Shown piece after piece: positions 26,375 to 37,209 of a stretch of 64,000 bases of DNA. Position 1 is the first letter of the stretch. Each line of letters opens with the position of its first letter. The DNA lies in the NCBI RefSeq assembly GCF_004000435.1, contig NZ_RBVZ01000002.1:310001-374000 (forward strand). The letters run 5' to 3'. Below the pieces are notes generated by a model. It was not told the DNA's origin. It made no database searches and saw nothing but the letters and a program-made list of their open reading frames with translations. The DNA comes from Alexandriicola marinus. GTDB taxonomy: Bacteria; Pseudomonadota; Alphaproteobacteria; Rhodobacterales; Rhodobacteraceae. The position numbers were made by a program, and so were the translations under genes.

Positions 26375-29329
26375 ATGACAGATCAAAGCCCCAACGACGT
26401 CTTCCACGCCTCCTCGTTCCTGCAGGGGCACAATGCCGATTACATCGAGGCGCTCTACGCGAAATACGCCGACAATCCCGGTGCGGTGGATGAAAGCTGG
26501 CGTCAATTCTTTGCCTCTCTGGGAGACAGCGCGGCCGACGCCAAGGCAGAGGCCGCGGGCCCGTCCTGGGCGCGGGCCGACTGGCCGCCGGTTCCTTCGG
26601 ATGAGCTGACCGCGGCGCTTGATGGTCAGTGGCCGACCGAGGCCAAGGCCGCCGGCGACAAGATCAGGTCCAAGGCCGAAGAGAAGGGTGTCACCCTTTC
26701 GGAGGAACAGGTCCGGGCGGCGGTGCTCGATTCGATCAGGGCGCTGATGATCATCCGCGCCTATCGGATCCGGGGTCACCTTGTGGCCGATCTCGATCCG
26801 CTGGGGATGCGCAACAACGCCCTGCATCCCGAACTCGATCCCGCGTCCTATGGCTTTACCAAGGCGGACATGGATCGGCCGATCTTCATCGACAACGTCC
26901 TCGGGCTCGAGGTTGCGACGATGAACGAGATCGTGGCGCTTGTCCGGCGCACCTATTGCGGCACTTTCGCGCTCCAGTATATGCATATCTCCGACCCGGA
27001 GCAGGCCGCCTGGCTCAAGGAACGGATCGAGGGCTATGGCAAGGAGATCCAGTTCACCAAGGAAGGCCGGAAAGCCATTCTGAACAAGCTGGTGGAGGCC
27101 GAGGGCTTCGAGAAATTCCTGCATGTCAAATACATGGGCACCAAGCGGTTCGGCCTTGATGGCGGTGAGGCGCTGATCCCCGCGATGGAACAGATCATCA
27201 AGCGCGGCGGCGCGCTGGGTCTGAAAGAGGTCGTGATCGGTATGCCCCACAGGGGCCGCCTGTCGGTTCTGGCCAATGTCATGGGCAAGCCCTACCGCGC
27301 GATCTTCAACGAATTCCAGGGCGGCAGCTTCAAGCCCGAAGATGTCGATGGATCGGGCGATGTGAAGTATCACCTAGGCGCATCGTCGGACCGTGAATTC
27401 GACGGCAACAGCGTCCACCTGTCGCTGACCGCGAACCCGTCTCACCTCGAGGCCGTGAACCCGGTTGTCCTTGGCAAGGTCCGGGCCAAGCAGGAGCAGC
27501 TGGCCGATCACGATCGCAAACAGGTCGTGGGAGTTCTGCTGCACGGTGACGCGGCCTTCGCGGGGCAAGGTGTGGTGGCCGAGGGCTTTGGCCTGTCCGG
27601 CCTCACGGGGCACCGCACCGGCGGGACGATCCATATCGTGGTCAACAACCAGATCGGCTTTACCACCGCCCCCGCGTTCTCGCGGTCGTCGCCCTATCCG
27701 ACCGATATCGCCCTGATGGTCGAGGCTCCGATCTTCCACGTCAACGGCGACGATCCGGAAGCCGTGGTGCACGCGGCCAAGGTCGCCACCGAATACCGCC
27801 AGAAGTTCGGCAAGGACGTGGTCATCGACATCATCTGCTATCGCCGCTTTGGCCATAACGAGGGGGATGAACCGATGTTCACGAACCCCGGCATGTACAA
27901 GCGGATCAAGTCGCACAAGACGACGCTGACCTTGTATACCGAGCGTCTGGTGAAGGACGGACTTATCCCCGAGGGCGAGATCGAGGATATGAAAGCCTCG
28001 TTCCAGGCCACGCTCAACGATGAGTTCGAGGCCGGCAAGACCTACAAGCCCAACAAGGCCGACTGGCTCGATGGCCGGTGGTCGCATCTGGACCGGGAAA
28101 AAGACAAGTATCAGCGCGGCCAGACATCGATCTCGCCCGAGACGATGGCCGACATCGGCCGCGCCCTGACCCATGTGCCGGACGGGTTCAACCTGCACCG
28201 CACGGTGAAACGGCTGGTGGATTCGAAAGCCGAGATGTTCGAAAGCGGCAAGGGGTTCGACTGGGCAACCGGTGAAGCCCTCGCCTTCGGCTCTCTTCTG
28301 ACAGAAGGATACCGTGTCCGCCTGTCGGGTCAGGATTCGACGCGCGGCACATTCTCGCAGCGGCACTCGGCCTTCATCGACCAGGAAAACGAGGCGCGGC
28401 ACTATCCGCTCAATCACATCCGCGAAGGTCAGGCGCATTACGAGGTCATCGATTCGATGCTTTCGGAATACGCGGTGCTGGGTTTCGAATACGGCTATTC
28501 GCTGGCCGAACCCTCGGCGCTTGTCCTGTGGGAGGCGCAGTTCGGCGACTTCGCCAACGGTGCACAGATCATGTTCGACCAGTTCATCTCGTCGGGCGAG
28601 TCGAAATGGCTCCGGATGTCGGGCCTCGTGTGCCTGCTCCCGCATGGCTATGAAGGTCAGGGTCCCGAGCACAGCTCCGCCCGGCTGGAACGGTTCCTGA
28701 CGATGTGTGGCGGCGACAACTGGATTGTGGCCAATTGCACGACGCCTGCGAACTATTTCCACATCCTGCGCCGGCAGCTTCACCGCACCTTCCGCAAGCC
28801 GCTGATCCTGATGACGCCGAAATCGCTTCTGCGGCACAAGCTCGCGATTTCGGATGCCGACGATTTCACCACCGGGTCGAGCTTTCACCGGGTTCTGTGG
28901 GATGATGCGCAGAAGGGCCATTCCGATACCCAACTGAAACCCGACGATCAGATCCGCCGCGTGGTGATGTGTTCTGGCAAGGTCTACTACGACCTGCTTG
29001 AGGCGCGCGACGAGGCGGGGATCGACGACATCTACCTGATGCGGATCGAGCAATATTATCCCTTCCCGGCGATCAGCCTCGTGAAAGAGCTGGAACGGTT
29101 CAAGAGCGCCGAAATGGTCTGGTGTCAGGAAGAGCCCAAGAACCAGGGCGCGTGGTCGTTCATCGAACCCAATGTCGAATGGGTGCTCAGCCGGATCGGC
29201 GCGACGCATCAACGGCCCACCTATGCCGGGCGGCCTGCTGCCGCCTCCCCCGCCACAGGCCTTGCCTCGCAGCACAAGGCCCAGCAAACCGCGCTCGTCA
29301 ACGATGCGCTCGATCTTGAAGGAAACTGA
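26375..29329 (+). CDS. sucA: 2-oxoglutarate dehydrogenase E1 component
   Basis: A 984-residue thiamine-diphosphate enzyme that decarboxylates 2-oxoglutarate and succinylates lipoyl-E2. Recognisable segments: [25 protein letters not shown] (E2-binding N-terminus), [33 protein letters not shown] and [12 protein letters not shown] (ThDP-binding region), and [36 protein letters not shown]. Start ATG 26375 has a GGAGGT six bases upstream; a longer in-frame start adds 24 unconserved residues. Confidence 0.97.
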   Translation: MTDQSPNDVFHASSFLQGHNADYIEALYAKYADNPGAVDESWRQFFASLGDSAADAKAEAAGPSWARADWPPVPSDELTAALDGQWPTEAKAAGDKIRSKAEEKGVTLSEEQVRAAVLDSIRALMIIRAYRIRGHLVADLDPLGMRNNALHPELDPASYGFTKADMDRPIFIDNVLGLEVATMNEIVALVRRTYCGTFALQYMHISDPEQAAWLKERIEGYGKEIQFTKEGRKAILNKLVEAEGFEKFLHVKYMGTKRFGLDGGEALIPAMEQIIKRGGALGLKEVVIGMPHRGRLSVLANVMGKPYRAIFNEFQGGSFKPEDVDGSGDVKYHLGASSDREFDGNSVHLSLTANPSHLEAVNPVVLGKVRAKQEQLADHDRKQVVGVLLHGDAAFAGQGVVAEGFGLSGLTGHRTGGTIHIVVNNQIGFTTAPAFSRSSPYPTDIALMVEAPIFHVNGDDPEAVVHAAKVATEYRQKFGKDVVIDIICYRRFGHNEGDEPMFTNPGMYKRIKSHKTTLTLYTERLVKDGLIPEGEIEDMKASFQATLNDEFEAGKTYKPNKADWLDGRWSHLDREKDKYQRGQTSISPETMADIGRALTHVPDGFNLHRTVKRLVDSKAEMFESGKGFDWATGEALAFGSLLTEGYRVRLSGQDSTRGTFSQRHSAFIDQENEARHYPLNHIREGQAHYEVIDSMLSEYAVLGFEYGYSLAEPSALVLWEAQFGDFANGAQIMFDQFISSGESKWLRMSGLVCLLPHGYEGQGPEHSSARLERFLTMCGGDNWIVANCTTPANYFHILRRQLHRTFRKPLILMTPKSLLRHKLAISDADDFTTGSSFHRVLWDDAQKGHSDTQLKPDDQIRRVVMCSGKVYYDLLEARDEAGIDDIYLMRIEQYYPFPAISLVKELERFKSAEMVWCQEEPKNQGAWSFIEPNVEWVLSRIGATHQRPTYAGRPAAASPATGLASQHKAQQTALVNDALDLEGN

Positions 29330-29330
29330 A

Positions 29331-30545
29331 ATGAGCACCGAAGTCCGCGTCCCGACGCTCGGGGAAAGCGTCACCGAGGCCACCGTTGCAACCTGGTTCA
29401 AGAAGCCCGGCGATAGCGTGGCGGCCGACGAAATGCTGTGCGAGCTGGAAACCGACAAGGTGACGGTCGAGGTCCCCTCGCCCGTCGCCGGCACCCTGAG
29501 CGAGATCGTCGCAGGCGAAGGCGAAACGGTGGGGGTCGACGCCCTGCTGGCGCAGATCGCCGAAGGCGAGGCCGCACCCGCGCCGGCCGAGGAAGCCCAC
29601 GCAAAGGAAGAGGCGCCAGCGAAGGAAACCGCACCGGCCGCCGATGCATCGGCCCGCGACGATGTGGAAGACGCGCCATCGGCCAAGAAACTGATGGCCG
29701 AGAACGACCTCAAGGATGGGGACGTTCAGGGCACCGGCAAAGATGGTCGGATCATGAAGGAAGATGTGCTCAAGGCGCTGTCGCAGCCCAAGGCCGCCGA
29801 AGCCCCGGCGCCCGCTCCGCGCGCGCCCGTCGCAGCCTCCGATGCCGACCGCGAAGAGCGGGTCAAGATGACCCGTCTGCGCCAGACCATCGCCCGACGC
29901 CTGAAAGAGGCGCAGAATACCGCCGCGATGCTGACCACCTATAACGAGGTGGACATGACCGGCATCATGGAATTGCGGAACGAATACAAGGACCTGTTCC
30001 TCAAGAAGCATGGCGTGAAGCTGGGCTTCATGTCGTTCTTCACCAAGGCCTGCTGCCACGCCCTCAAGGAAGTCCAGGACGTCAATGCCGAGATCGACGG
30101 CGATCACGTCGTTTACAAGAACTATGTCCACATGGGCATTGCCGTGGGCACGCCGACCGGGCTTGTCGTCCCGGTGCTGCGCGACGCCGACCAGAAAAGC
30201 TTTGCCGAGATCGAGAAGGAAATCTCCGATCTCGGGATCAAGGCGCGGGACGGCAAATTGTCGATGGCCGATATGCAGGGTGGGTCGTTCACGATCTCGA
30301 ACGGCGGGGTCTATGGCTCGCTCATGTCCTCGCCGATCCTGAACCCGCCGCAATCGGGCATCCTCGGCATGCACAAGATCCAGGAACGGCCGATGGTCGT
30401 GAACGGTGAGATCGTGATCCGTCCGATGATGTATCTTGCGCTGAGCTATGATCACCGGATCGTCGACGGCAAGGGCGCCGTGACCTTCCTCGTCCGCGTC
30501 AAGGAGGCGCTGGAAGATCCGCGCAGGCTGCTGATGGATCTGTGA
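29331..30545 (+). CDS. sucB: Dihydrolipoamide succinyltransferase (E2 of 2-oxoglutarate dehydrogenase)
   Basis: A 404-residue E2. The lipoyl domain (1-75) carries K43 in ETDKVTVEV. An Ala/Pro/Glu-rich linker leads to the E3/E1-binding domain ([25 protein letters not shown]). The catalytic domain ends with H375 and D379 in [13 protein letters not shown]. The ATG follows the sucA stop by one base and has GAAGGAAAC as ribosome-binding site. Confidence 0.97.
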   Translation: MSTEVRVPTLGESVTEATVATWFKKPGDSVAADEMLCELETDKVTVEVPSPVAGTLSEIVAGEGETVGVDALLAQIAEGEAAPAPAEEAHAKEEAPAKETAPAADASARDDVEDAPSAKKLMAENDLKDGDVQGTGKDGRIMKEDVLKALSQPKAAEAPAPAPRAPVAASDADREERVKMTRLRQTIARRLKEAQNTAAMLTTYNEVDMTGIMELRNEYKDLFLKKHGVKLGFMSFFTKACCHALKEVQDVNAEIDGDHVVYKNYVHMGIAVGTPTGLVVPVLRDADQKSFAEIEKEISDLGIKARDGKLSMADMQGGSFTISNGGVYGSLMSSPILNPPQSGILGMHKIQERPMVVNGEIVIRPMMYLALSYDHRIVDGKGAVTFLVRVKEALEDPRRLLMDL

Positions 30546-30628
30546 ACGGGGCGCGGCGGGGTATTCCACCCCGCCCTACCCCCAAACTCTTGGTGCGGGT
30601 GTAACCCCGCCCTCCGGCAGGAATTCGT

Positions 30629-31018
30629 ATGACTCCCGAGCTTACCGCCCTTGTTTTCGCAACCCTGCTGCAGGTTGTGCAGTTCACGATCTATTCCGTT
30701 CTGGCCAACCGTCAGGTCGGGAAAGAGACGGCGCTTGGCCCGCGCGACGAACCCATTCATCTGAAGGGCTATGCCGGCCGCGCGCAGCGGGCGATGAACA
30801 ACCACTTCGAAGGGCTGACGCTTTTTACCATTGCCGCGATCGTGGTGTCCTACGCCGACAAGGGAACGGGGCTCACCGCGGCCTGTGGCTGGATCTACGT
30901 GGCAGCCCGGGCGCTGTATGTGCCGGCCTACATCTTTGCGCTGGCGCCCTGGCGCTCCTTGATCTGGTTCGTGGGCTTTGGCGCGACCCTGCTCATGCTC
31001 CTCTCCACGCTCATCTGA
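30629..31018 (+). CDS. MAPEG-family membrane protein
   Basis: A 129-residue four-helix membrane protein. [22 protein letters not shown] is the conserved MAPEG (membrane-associated proteins in eicosanoid and glutathione metabolism) segment, and [12 protein letters not shown] is the second family signature. It lies between sucB and lpdA on the same strand, a position often seen in Rhodobacterales. Role unknown; glutathione-transferase-like activity is possible. Confidence 0.87.
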   Translation: MTPELTALVFATLLQVVQFTIYSVLANRQVGKETALGPRDEPIHLKGYAGRAQRAMNNHFEGLTLFTIAAIVVSYADKGTGLTAACGWIYVAARALYVPAYIFALAPWRSLIWFVGFGATLLMLLSTLI

Positions 31019-31112
31019 AACCGACAACCACTTGCCACTCGACGCATGCTGCGTTCGAATGACCGCCGACAATGGGCAGACCCAGCGGCAGAACACGAAG
31101 GGAAAGACACTC

Positions 31113-32501
31113 ATGGCCAATTACGACCTTATCGTCATCGGCTCGGGCCCGGGCGGATATGTTTGCGCGATCCGCGCCGCGCAGCTCGGGCTCAAGGTTG
31201 CCTGCGTCGAGGGACGCGAGACGCTGGGCGGCACCTGCCTGAACGTGGGCTGCATTCCGTCAAAGGCATTGCTGCACGCCTCTCACCAGTTGCATGAGGC
31301 CGAGCATAATTTCGCGGCGATGGGGCTCAAGGGAAAGGCGCCCACCGTCGACTGGAAACAGATGCTGACCTACAAGGACGACGTGATCGGCCAGAATACC
31401 AAGGGCATCGAGTTTCTGTTCAAGAAGAACAAGGTCGACTGGATCAAGGGCTGGGCCACGATCCCCGCCGCGGGCAAGGTCAAGGTCGGCGACGACACGC
31501 ATGAGGCCAAGAACATCGTGATCGCCTCCGGGTCCGAGGCCGCCTCGCTTCCGGGGGTCGAGGTCGATGAAAAGACGATCGTCACCTCGACAGGTGCGCT
31601 CACGCTGGGCAAAGTTCCGAAAACGATGGTCGTCATCGGCGCAGGTGTGATCGGGCTCGAGCTTGGCTCCGTCTATGCGCGGCTGGGTGCCGAGGTCACG
31701 GTCATCGAATATCTCGACGTGATTACCCCCGGCATGGACAACGAGGTTCAGCGCAGCTTCAAGCGTATCCTCGAAAAGCAGGGCCTGACCTTCGTGATGG
31801 GCGCCGCCGTGCAATCGGCGACGACCAAGGGCGGCAAGGCCACCGTGACCTACAAGCTGAAGAAAGACGACAGCGAGGCCACGATCGAGGCCGATGCCGT
31901 CCTGCTGGCGACGGGTCGCAAACCCTATACGCAGGGGCTCGGCCTCGACGATCTGGGTGTGAAGATGACGGATCGCGGACAGATCGCGACCGATGGGCAC
32001 TACGCCACCTCCGTGGCCGGGGTCTATGCGATCGGTGACGCGATCGAGGGACCGATGCTGGCCCACAAGGCCGAAGACGAGGGCATGGCCGTGGCCGAGA
32101 TCCTCGCCGGTCAGGCAGGCCATGTGAATTACGGCGTGATCCCCGGCGTGATCTACACCCATCCCGAGGTGGCCAATGTCGGCAAGACAGAGGAACAGCT
32201 CAAGGAAGACGGCCGCGCCTACAAGGCGGGCAAGTTCGCCTTCATGGGGAACGGGCGCGCCAAGGCCAACTTCGCGGCCGACGGCTTCGTCAAGATCCTC
32301 GCCGACAAGGAAACCGACCGCATCCTTGGCGCCCATATCATCGGCCCCGCGGCCGGCGACCTGATCCACGAGATTTGCGTTGCCATGGAATTCGGCGCCG
32401 CGGCCGAGGATCTGGCCCGCACCTGCCATGCGCATCCGACCTATTCCGAAGCCGTGCGCGAAGCCGCGCTCGCCTGCGGCGACGGACCGATCCATTCGTG
32501 A
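31113..32501 (+). CDS. lpdA: Dihydrolipoyl dehydrogenase (E3)
   Basis: A 462-residue flavoprotein disulfide reductase that reoxidises dihydrolipoyl-E2 with NAD+. FAD fold [13 protein letters not shown] (8-20), redox disulfide C42/C47 in [16 protein letters not shown] fold [15 protein letters not shown], and the C-terminal H441-x4-E446 pair (HAHPTYSE) are all intact. The start [10 protein letters not shown] at 31113 is preceded by GAAGGGAAAG. Last gene of the suc/odh operon and of the conserved backbone before the island. Confidence 0.97.
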   Translation: MANYDLIVIGSGPGGYVCAIRAAQLGLKVACVEGRETLGGTCLNVGCIPSKALLHASHQLHEAEHNFAAMGLKGKAPTVDWKQMLTYKDDVIGQNTKGIEFLFKKNKVDWIKGWATIPAAGKVKVGDDTHEAKNIVIASGSEAASLPGVEVDEKTIVTSTGALTLGKVPKTMVVIGAGVIGLELGSVYARLGAEVTVIEYLDVITPGMDNEVQRSFKRILEKQGLTFVMGAAVQSATTKGGKATVTYKLKKDDSEATIEADAVLLATGRKPYTQGLGLDDLGVKMTDRGQIATDGHYATSVAGVYAIGDAIEGPMLAHKAEDEGMAVAEILAGQAGHVNYGVIPGVIYTHPEVANVGKTEEQLKEDGRAYKAGKFAFMGNGRAKANFAADGFVKILADKETDRILGAHIIGPAAGDLIHEICVAMEFGAAAEDLARTCHAHPTYSEAVREAALACGDGPIHS

Positions 32502-32553
32502 TCGACAAGCGGGGCGGTCCTGCACCGCCCTGCCTGATTTCCGGCGGGAATGA

Positions 32554-32591
32554 CTGGCGATCCGGGAGGGTCTCGAACCCTCAGCCCGCTG
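32554..32591 (-). repeat. tRNA-Arg 3'-end duplication (putative att site)
   Basis: These 38 bases match 53871-53908 at 35 positions, the differences being at 32568, 32571 and 32587. The matching segment in the tRNA runs from the end of the anticodon arm through the T-arm and acceptor 3' strand to CCA plus one base, in the same orientation. The T-arm here is still perfectly paired (GAGGG/CCCTC), but no 5' half of a tRNA is present. This is what integration of an element at the 3' end of a tRNA gene leaves at the far end. Confidence 0.75.
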
Positions 32592-32650
32592 GCTGGAACG
32601 GGCCAGTCGTCGGCTGTCCTTCCGTCCCCGCAAGTTTCCTATACGGGGAC
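32582..32650. repeat. Nested inverted repeats beside the putative att site
   Basis: CAGCC (32582-32586) pairs with GGCTG (32612-32616) and encloses CTGGC (32589-32593) paired with GCCAG (32602-32606). Next comes GTCCCCG (32624-32630) paired with CGGGGAC (32644-32650). Possible tRNA-like or recombination-site structure; function unknown. Confidence 0.4.
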
Positions 32651-33415
32651 CGATGTTTCCTGACTATCGAAGCCTTCAGCGGTGCCACCCGCGTCGTGAA
32701 ACATCAGTGGGCGCAAGAAACTTCTTCGAACCCAACGAGCGAAAGAAGCCAGACTGACGAGTTTCGATCGATACTCTTGATCCCCCGGGGCAGGGCCTAA
32801 GCGGTCCGGACTGAGGTTCCCAGAGTTCCTCTTCCCATTCATCCAACGCGTCGCACTGCATCGTCGAGGTCCCTGTCCCTTTCGGGGAAGATGGACAGGA
32901 TGAAAACCTCAGACGCGAAAGATACACTGCTCCTCCAAAGGATGCAGCCCCTCCATCTTACTCAACAATACAGTAATCAAGCGCGAAATTCTCATTTCGT
33001 GATCCACCGGAGACTTCTTTGGCGCTCAATACCCAAATGCTCCAAAGAAATGCCGAGGCCAGTCGTCAAAACACCCTGCCGCCGAGAAAGCTTTCGGACC
33101 GCTGTTTCCCGAAAACACTCCGGGACCCGCGGCAAACTCAACACAAACTCGACGACCGCTTTCCCTAGACAGCGAACGGCCGCCGGCTCCGCCACACCCT
33201 CAAACTGCGCAAAGAACAAGCCTGTTGCCTTGCGGCTCAAAAAGGCTATTTCGTCGCCTCTTAGAAAAATACTACTCCAAAGAGCAGGAAAAGTCGTTGC
33301 AGGTCCCTCTGATAGTCAGCCGCACTTCCCGGGAACCACTCCCGGAGTCTGAGCGCAGAGCTTCAAAAACACTCGAACGAAGCAAATCTCTTGGCTTTGC
33401 CCCGATCGATCCGAT

Positions 33416-34495
33416 ATGAAAATGAACGACGCAATTTCTAAAATCGACGGTCGATCAATATTCTTGATCGATGCGTCCGGCAAAATCCTTGGTACAAGCA
33501 AACCGGCACATGACTCTCTTGCTAATTTTCGGCACTCAGTAAGCACTATACATACGGTTTTTCCGGGAGTTGTGGACGAACTTTTCAAGGCATTGGCAGA
33601 TAGCACTGGATCAGACGCCACCGTAACAAGAACCGATGAAGAGTTCTGGATCGTCGATCTGCACAACAAGACCTACTGGCTTGAACGCAAAGATATAAGC
33701 GCACATCGTTCGAGAGAGATCGAGCTCTTGCAACTGAAGAAATTGATTCGTAAGGTCGAAGAGTTAGCATCGCTGGGCGATATGGTGGCACAGATTTCCC
33801 ATGAAATTAATACGCCGCTGGGGATCTGCATAACGAGCACCTCACACCTCGCGGATAAGGTGCAATTCTTGGAAGAAGAATTCTCCAAAGGCTCCCTAAC
33901 ACAAAGCGGAATGCGCGACGCATTGGCGACAGCCCAAAAAGCGATCAGGTTGACCAATTCGAACCTCGCACGCACTTCCAAGATTATCAACGGCCTCAGG
34001 AGCCTTTCGCAAGACACACGTCGTCACGACAAAGAAAAGCTGGTTCTGCATCAATATGTGGACAATGTAACATCACAGATCAATCCTCTGCTCGAAAAAG
34101 GGCGAGTTGACCTGGAACTCTCCATACCAACAGATATCTGGATTTATGAAAGCCCGAGCACCTTATCTCAGGTCTTTTCAAATTTGATTGTCAATTCACT
34201 ACGACATGGCTTCGCGCAACGCCCCGCAGATTTGCAACCCAAAATCTCCATTTCTGCCAAAGCGCAGAACGAATGGGTCGAGGTGACATATTGCGACAAC
34301 GGGTCTGGAGTCCCCGATCATGTTCGCCCCCATATATTCGAACCTTTCGTAAGCGGTGGGCTGGATAGTGCATCGACGGGCCTGGGTATGTCGATCATTC
34401 GTGAAATCGTCCACGATAGATTTGGCGGTGAGGTTGACTTGCCCGAGAGTTCGGACGGCTTCAAGTTTCGGTTTACAATGAGGCGATATCTATGA
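33416..34495 (+). CDS. Soluble sensor histidine kinase
   Basis: A 359-residue kinase without transmembrane segments. Residues 1-100 form a small sensor region of unknown ligand (SIFLIDASGKILGTSKP is PAS-like). The dimerisation/phosphoacceptor helix has H129 in SLGDMVAQISHEINTPLG. The ATPase domain has N256/N260 (QVFSNLIVNSLRHGF), D294-x-G (CDNGSGVP) and the G2 box GLGMSI (322-327). Its stop overlaps the start of the response regulator by four bases (ATGA), so the two form a cognate pair. The coding sequence is clearly AT-richer than the backbone, supporting horizontal origin. Confidence 0.88.
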   Translation: MKMNDAISKIDGRSIFLIDASGKILGTSKPAHDSLANFRHSVSTIHTVFPGVVDELFKALADSTGSDATVTRTDEEFWIVDLHNKTYWLERKDISAHRSREIELLQLKKLIRKVEELASLGDMVAQISHEINTPLGICITSTSHLADKVQFLEEEFSKGSLTQSGMRDALATAQKAIRLTNSNLARTSKIINGLRSLSQDTRRHDKEKLVLHQYVDNVTSQINPLLEKGRVDLELSIPTDIWIYESPSTLSQVFSNLIVNSLRHGFAQRPADLQPKISISAKAQNEWVEVTYCDNGSGVPDHVRPHIFEPFVSGGLDSASTGLGMSIIREIVHDRFGGEVDLPESSDGFKFRFTMRRYL

Positions 34496-36099
34496 GCGAC
34501 GAACTTGTCTCATTTGCTCCGGATCGGGGCTCTGAGGAAACTCACATATACAAGCCTTGGAAAGTCTTGATCGCCGATGATGATGACGAAGTTCATACGA
34601 TTACAAAATTAGCATTGAGCGATTACCGATACCTCGGTCAGCCAATCGCCTTCCTGGATAGTTACAACAAGCAACAGACGGTGCAAATTCTTCGAAGCAA
34701 TACTGATATTGCGTTGGTTCTCCTGGATGTTGTGATGGATGGGCCAAGTTCGGGTCTGGAAATTGTAAAATACATCAGGGAAACTTTAGGAGATTTCACG
34801 ACACGTATTGTTCTCAGGACCGGGGAGCCGGGTTCTGCGCCAGAGAAGGAGGTCGTGACAAAATATGATATCAATGATTATAAAGAAAAGACGGAACTGA
34901 CGGCAACAAAACTCTTTACGACCGTTCACACTTCAGTACGAAATTACTGCAATATCCGCACGATTTCCGCCAGCAGGGCCGGTTTTACGAAGATTATCAG
35001 CGACGCCGCAGACCTTTACCGCCTCAATGAACACCGCGCCTTTATACAAACGGCGATTGCGCAATTTGTTAATCTCATGCAGGCCAATCCAGACGTTGTC
35101 TTGTTGAAATCAGATGGCGCTCCTGACGCTGCGGCGTTTTGCCTGGACTTTCCCAGAACAGATATCAAGTCCATTGCCGGCACCGGCCGCTTCAGCGGAC
35201 TTCCCGAGGATCACGCGGAAACGCTGTTGACTGACGCTCAGTTGAACACTGTGCTGACAGCATCGGTTCAGAACCGGACCATAATCGAGGACGGTTCGCT
35301 TGCATGCGCATTCACGTCTGAGCGATTGGGCACGTTCGTCCTCTTCTTCGAAGGTTTGGGAATTCTGGAGAACTTCGACCATTCCGTTGTGAACGTTTTT
35401 CTGAGTCACATCTGCCGCGCCATGGAGCATTCGAATCTGCAGAATGAGCTCAATGAGACGCAGGCAGAGATCATTAACAAGTTGGGTGAGGTCGTGGAGT
35501 TTCGCTCTGCCGAGACGTCCGTTCATGTTTCTCGGGTGTCTCGTATCACCAGAATTCTTGCCACTTCGCTCGGGTGGTCGCATGACGATGTTCATGACAT
35601 GAGCATTGCGGCAGTTCTTCATGATGTGGGCAAGATTGCGATCAGAGACCACATCCTGACAAAGCCGGGAAAGTTAACTCCCGAGGAATTCAAGGAAGTC
35701 ATCCAACACACGACGAATGGACATGCTCTTTTGCATGAATCTTCTCGTGCTGTCATGCAGCTGGCCGCAAGAATCGCACTTGATCATCACGAAAAATGGG
35801 ATGGCACCGGCTATCCGAATGGCAAGATGGGCTCAGATATCTTCCAACCTGCGCGGATAGTTGCGGTTGCAGATGTTTATGACGCGCTGCGCTCTGAACG
35901 CGTTTACAAGGCAAGCTGGAGCCGGAAAGAGGCGTTTGAACACATTGTCTCCAATAAGGGTAAGCATTTTGATCCCCTCGTTGTTGAGCACTTCATTCTT
36001 AATGAGGAAGTCATCAACTCTCTGTTCTCTTCCGATGACGACTCCTGGAAAGCTTTGCAGTGGAGTCGAAATGGTGTGAGCCTAAGACCCGAAGGCTAG
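34492..36099 (+). CDS. Response regulator with HD-GYP c-di-GMP phosphodiesterase output
   Basis: A 535-residue protein: REC domain (24-145; acidic triad D30/D31 and phosphoacceptor D79 in LVLLDVVMDG), a middle DUF3369 domain (about 170-315), and a C-terminal HD-GYP domain (330-510). The HD pair is H377-D378 in VLHDVGK, and HHEKWDGTGYP (432-442) keeps the full GYP signature, so an active cyclic-di-GMP phosphodiesterase is expected. Coupled to the upstream kinase by ATGA. The AT-rich codon use matches the kinase. The pair would lower c-di-GMP in response to an unknown cytoplasmic signal. Confidence 0.9.
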   Translation: MSDELVSFAPDRGSEETHIYKPWKVLIADDDDEVHTITKLALSDYRYLGQPIAFLDSYNKQQTVQILRSNTDIALVLLDVVMDGPSSGLEIVKYIRETLGDFTTRIVLRTGEPGSAPEKEVVTKYDINDYKEKTELTATKLFTTVHTSVRNYCNIRTISASRAGFTKIISDAADLYRLNEHRAFIQTAIAQFVNLMQANPDVVLLKSDGAPDAAAFCLDFPRTDIKSIAGTGRFSGLPEDHAETLLTDAQLNTVLTASVQNRTIIEDGSLACAFTSERLGTFVLFFEGLGILENFDHSVVNVFLSHICRAMEHSNLQNELNETQAEIINKLGEVVEFRSAETSVHVSRVSRITRILATSLGWSHDDVHDMSIAAVLHDVGKIAIRDHILTKPGKLTPEEFKEVIQHTTNGHALLHESSRAVMQLAARIALDHHEKWDGTGYPNGKMGSDIFQPARIVAVADVYDALRSERVYKASWSRKEAFEHIVSNKGKHFDPLVVEHFILNEEVINSLFSSDDDSWKALQWSRNGVSLRPEG

Positions 36100-36185
36100 T
36101 GTCCATCCGGGTTGGAGCGCCAGTTATTAATTGACGACTGCCGGGCGAGCGTTGGCTCGGGTGCGTAGCTGTCATCATGATCGCG

Positions 36186-37199
36186 CTAGGCTTGTTCGAC
36201 CATTGCGCGGCCAGTGGCGTCGAAGCGGTGAACCCGCCCCGCGACAGGGACGACTGAGACATTGGTCTGAGCGGGCAAGTCCTTCTCCCCGTCAAGACGA
36301 ACGGTCAAAGGCTCTTCCTCGCCGATATCGACGTAGAGAAAGCTGTCCGCGCCGAGTTGCTCGGAATGAATGGCTGTCCCTGTCCAATCACCTTCCGAAG
36401 AACTGAGCCTCAGATGTTCAGGCCGGACGCCGATTGTCTTGGCTCCATATCGGGCGGCGTGTTCACCATGTAGGACGTTCATCGTCGGTGACCCGATGAA
36501 CTGGGCCACGAAGAGGGTCGCGGGCGAATGATAGAGGTCCATCGGTGCGCCGACCTGCTGCACTTCACCGTCCTTCAGCACCACGATCCGGTCGGCCATT
36601 GTCATCGCCTCGACCTGATCGTGTGTGACGTAGATCATCGTCGTTCCGGGCAGTTCGTCCTTCAGCCGCGAGATCTCCAGCCTCATGCGAAGCCGCAGTG
36701 CGGCGTCGAGATTGGAGAGCGGCTCGTCGAACAGGAACACCTTCGGGTCCCGCACGATCGCCCGCCCGATCGCCACGCGCTGGCGCTGTCCGCCGGACAG
36801 CTCCCTCGGCTTGCGGTCGAGGTAGGGTTCGAGATGCAGCATCTTGGCTGCCGCCTCGACAAGTCTCTCGCGCTCGGCCTTCGGGCGTCGGGCAATCTTG
36901 AGGGAATACCCCATGTTCTGCGCGACCGTCATATGCGGGTAGAGCGCGTAGGTCTGAAAGACCATGGCGATGCCCCGCTTTGACGACGGCACATCGTTCA
37001 TGCGCTGACCGTCGATTTCGAGGCTGCCCGCGGTGATGCTTTCAAGCCCCGAGATCACCCGGAGCAACGTCGACTTGCCACAGCCTGACGGGCCGACGAA
37101 GGCAACGAACTCGCCGGAACCTATCTCGAGGTCGACGTTCTTCAGCACGTCGGTTGCGCCGAAGCTCTTGCAAAGACCCTTGATGCGAATGTCGGACAT
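36186..37199 (-). CDS. Sugar ABC transporter ATP-binding protein (MalK/UgpC type)
   Basis: A 337-residue ATPase of a carbohydrate importer. Walker A GPSGCGKST, Q-loop VFQTYALYPH, signature LSGGQRQRVAIGRA, Walker B VFLFDEPLSNLD and the switch histidine YVTHDQ are present, followed by a C-terminal TOBE-like regulatory domain. Start at 37199 (MSDIRIKGLCKSFGATDVL); the in-frame extension reads back into the dehydrogenase gene and is rejected. Last gene of a six-gene operon whose SBP and permeases lie upstream. Confidence 0.92.
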   Translation of the reverse strand: MSDIRIKGLCKSFGATDVLKNVDLEIGSGEFVAFVGPSGCGKSTLLRVISGLESITAGSLEIDGQRMNDVPSSKRGIAMVFQTYALYPHMTVAQNMGYSLKIARRPKAERERLVEAAAKMLHLEPYLDRKPRELSGGQRQRVAIGRAIVRDPKVFLFDEPLSNLDAALRLRMRLEISRLKDELPGTTMIYVTHDQVEAMTMADRIVVLKDGEVQQVGAPMDLYHSPATLFVAQFIGSPTMNVLHGEHAARYGAKTIGVRPEHLRLSSSEGDWTGTAIHSEQLGADSFLYVDIGEEEPLTVRLDGEKDLPAQTNVSVVPVAGRVHRFDATGRAMVEQA

Positions 37200-37209
37200 C
37201 GGCTCGGCC

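Larger units (their letters stand above)
32502..33415. other. Non-coding left edge of the island
   Basis: No convincing gene is seen in these 914 bases. The longest open frame (32891-33352) is Lys/Arg/Ser/Thr-rich with no family character. The stretch begins with the tRNA-Arg-derived repeat at 32554-32591, continues with nested inverted repeats (32582-32650), and then becomes AT-richer than the lpdA side. The last part must hold the promoter of the histidine kinase. Confidence 0.6.

Noticed and set aside
25331-29713. Two very long minus-strand frames (680 and 779 codons) opposite sucD, sucA and sucB
   Set aside because: The plus-strand enzymes are complete and conserved. These frames are codon-bias artefacts, despite their length.
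32554-32650. A second complete tRNA gene at the left island edge
   Set aside because: The T-arm and 3' acceptor strand are present, but no 5' acceptor strand or D-arm that would pair can be found, so it is kept only as a duplicated 3' fragment.
32891-33352. A 153-codon frame before the histidine kinase
   Set aside because: No start signal, strongly Lys/Arg/Ser/Thr-biased, no domain; the region looks non-coding.
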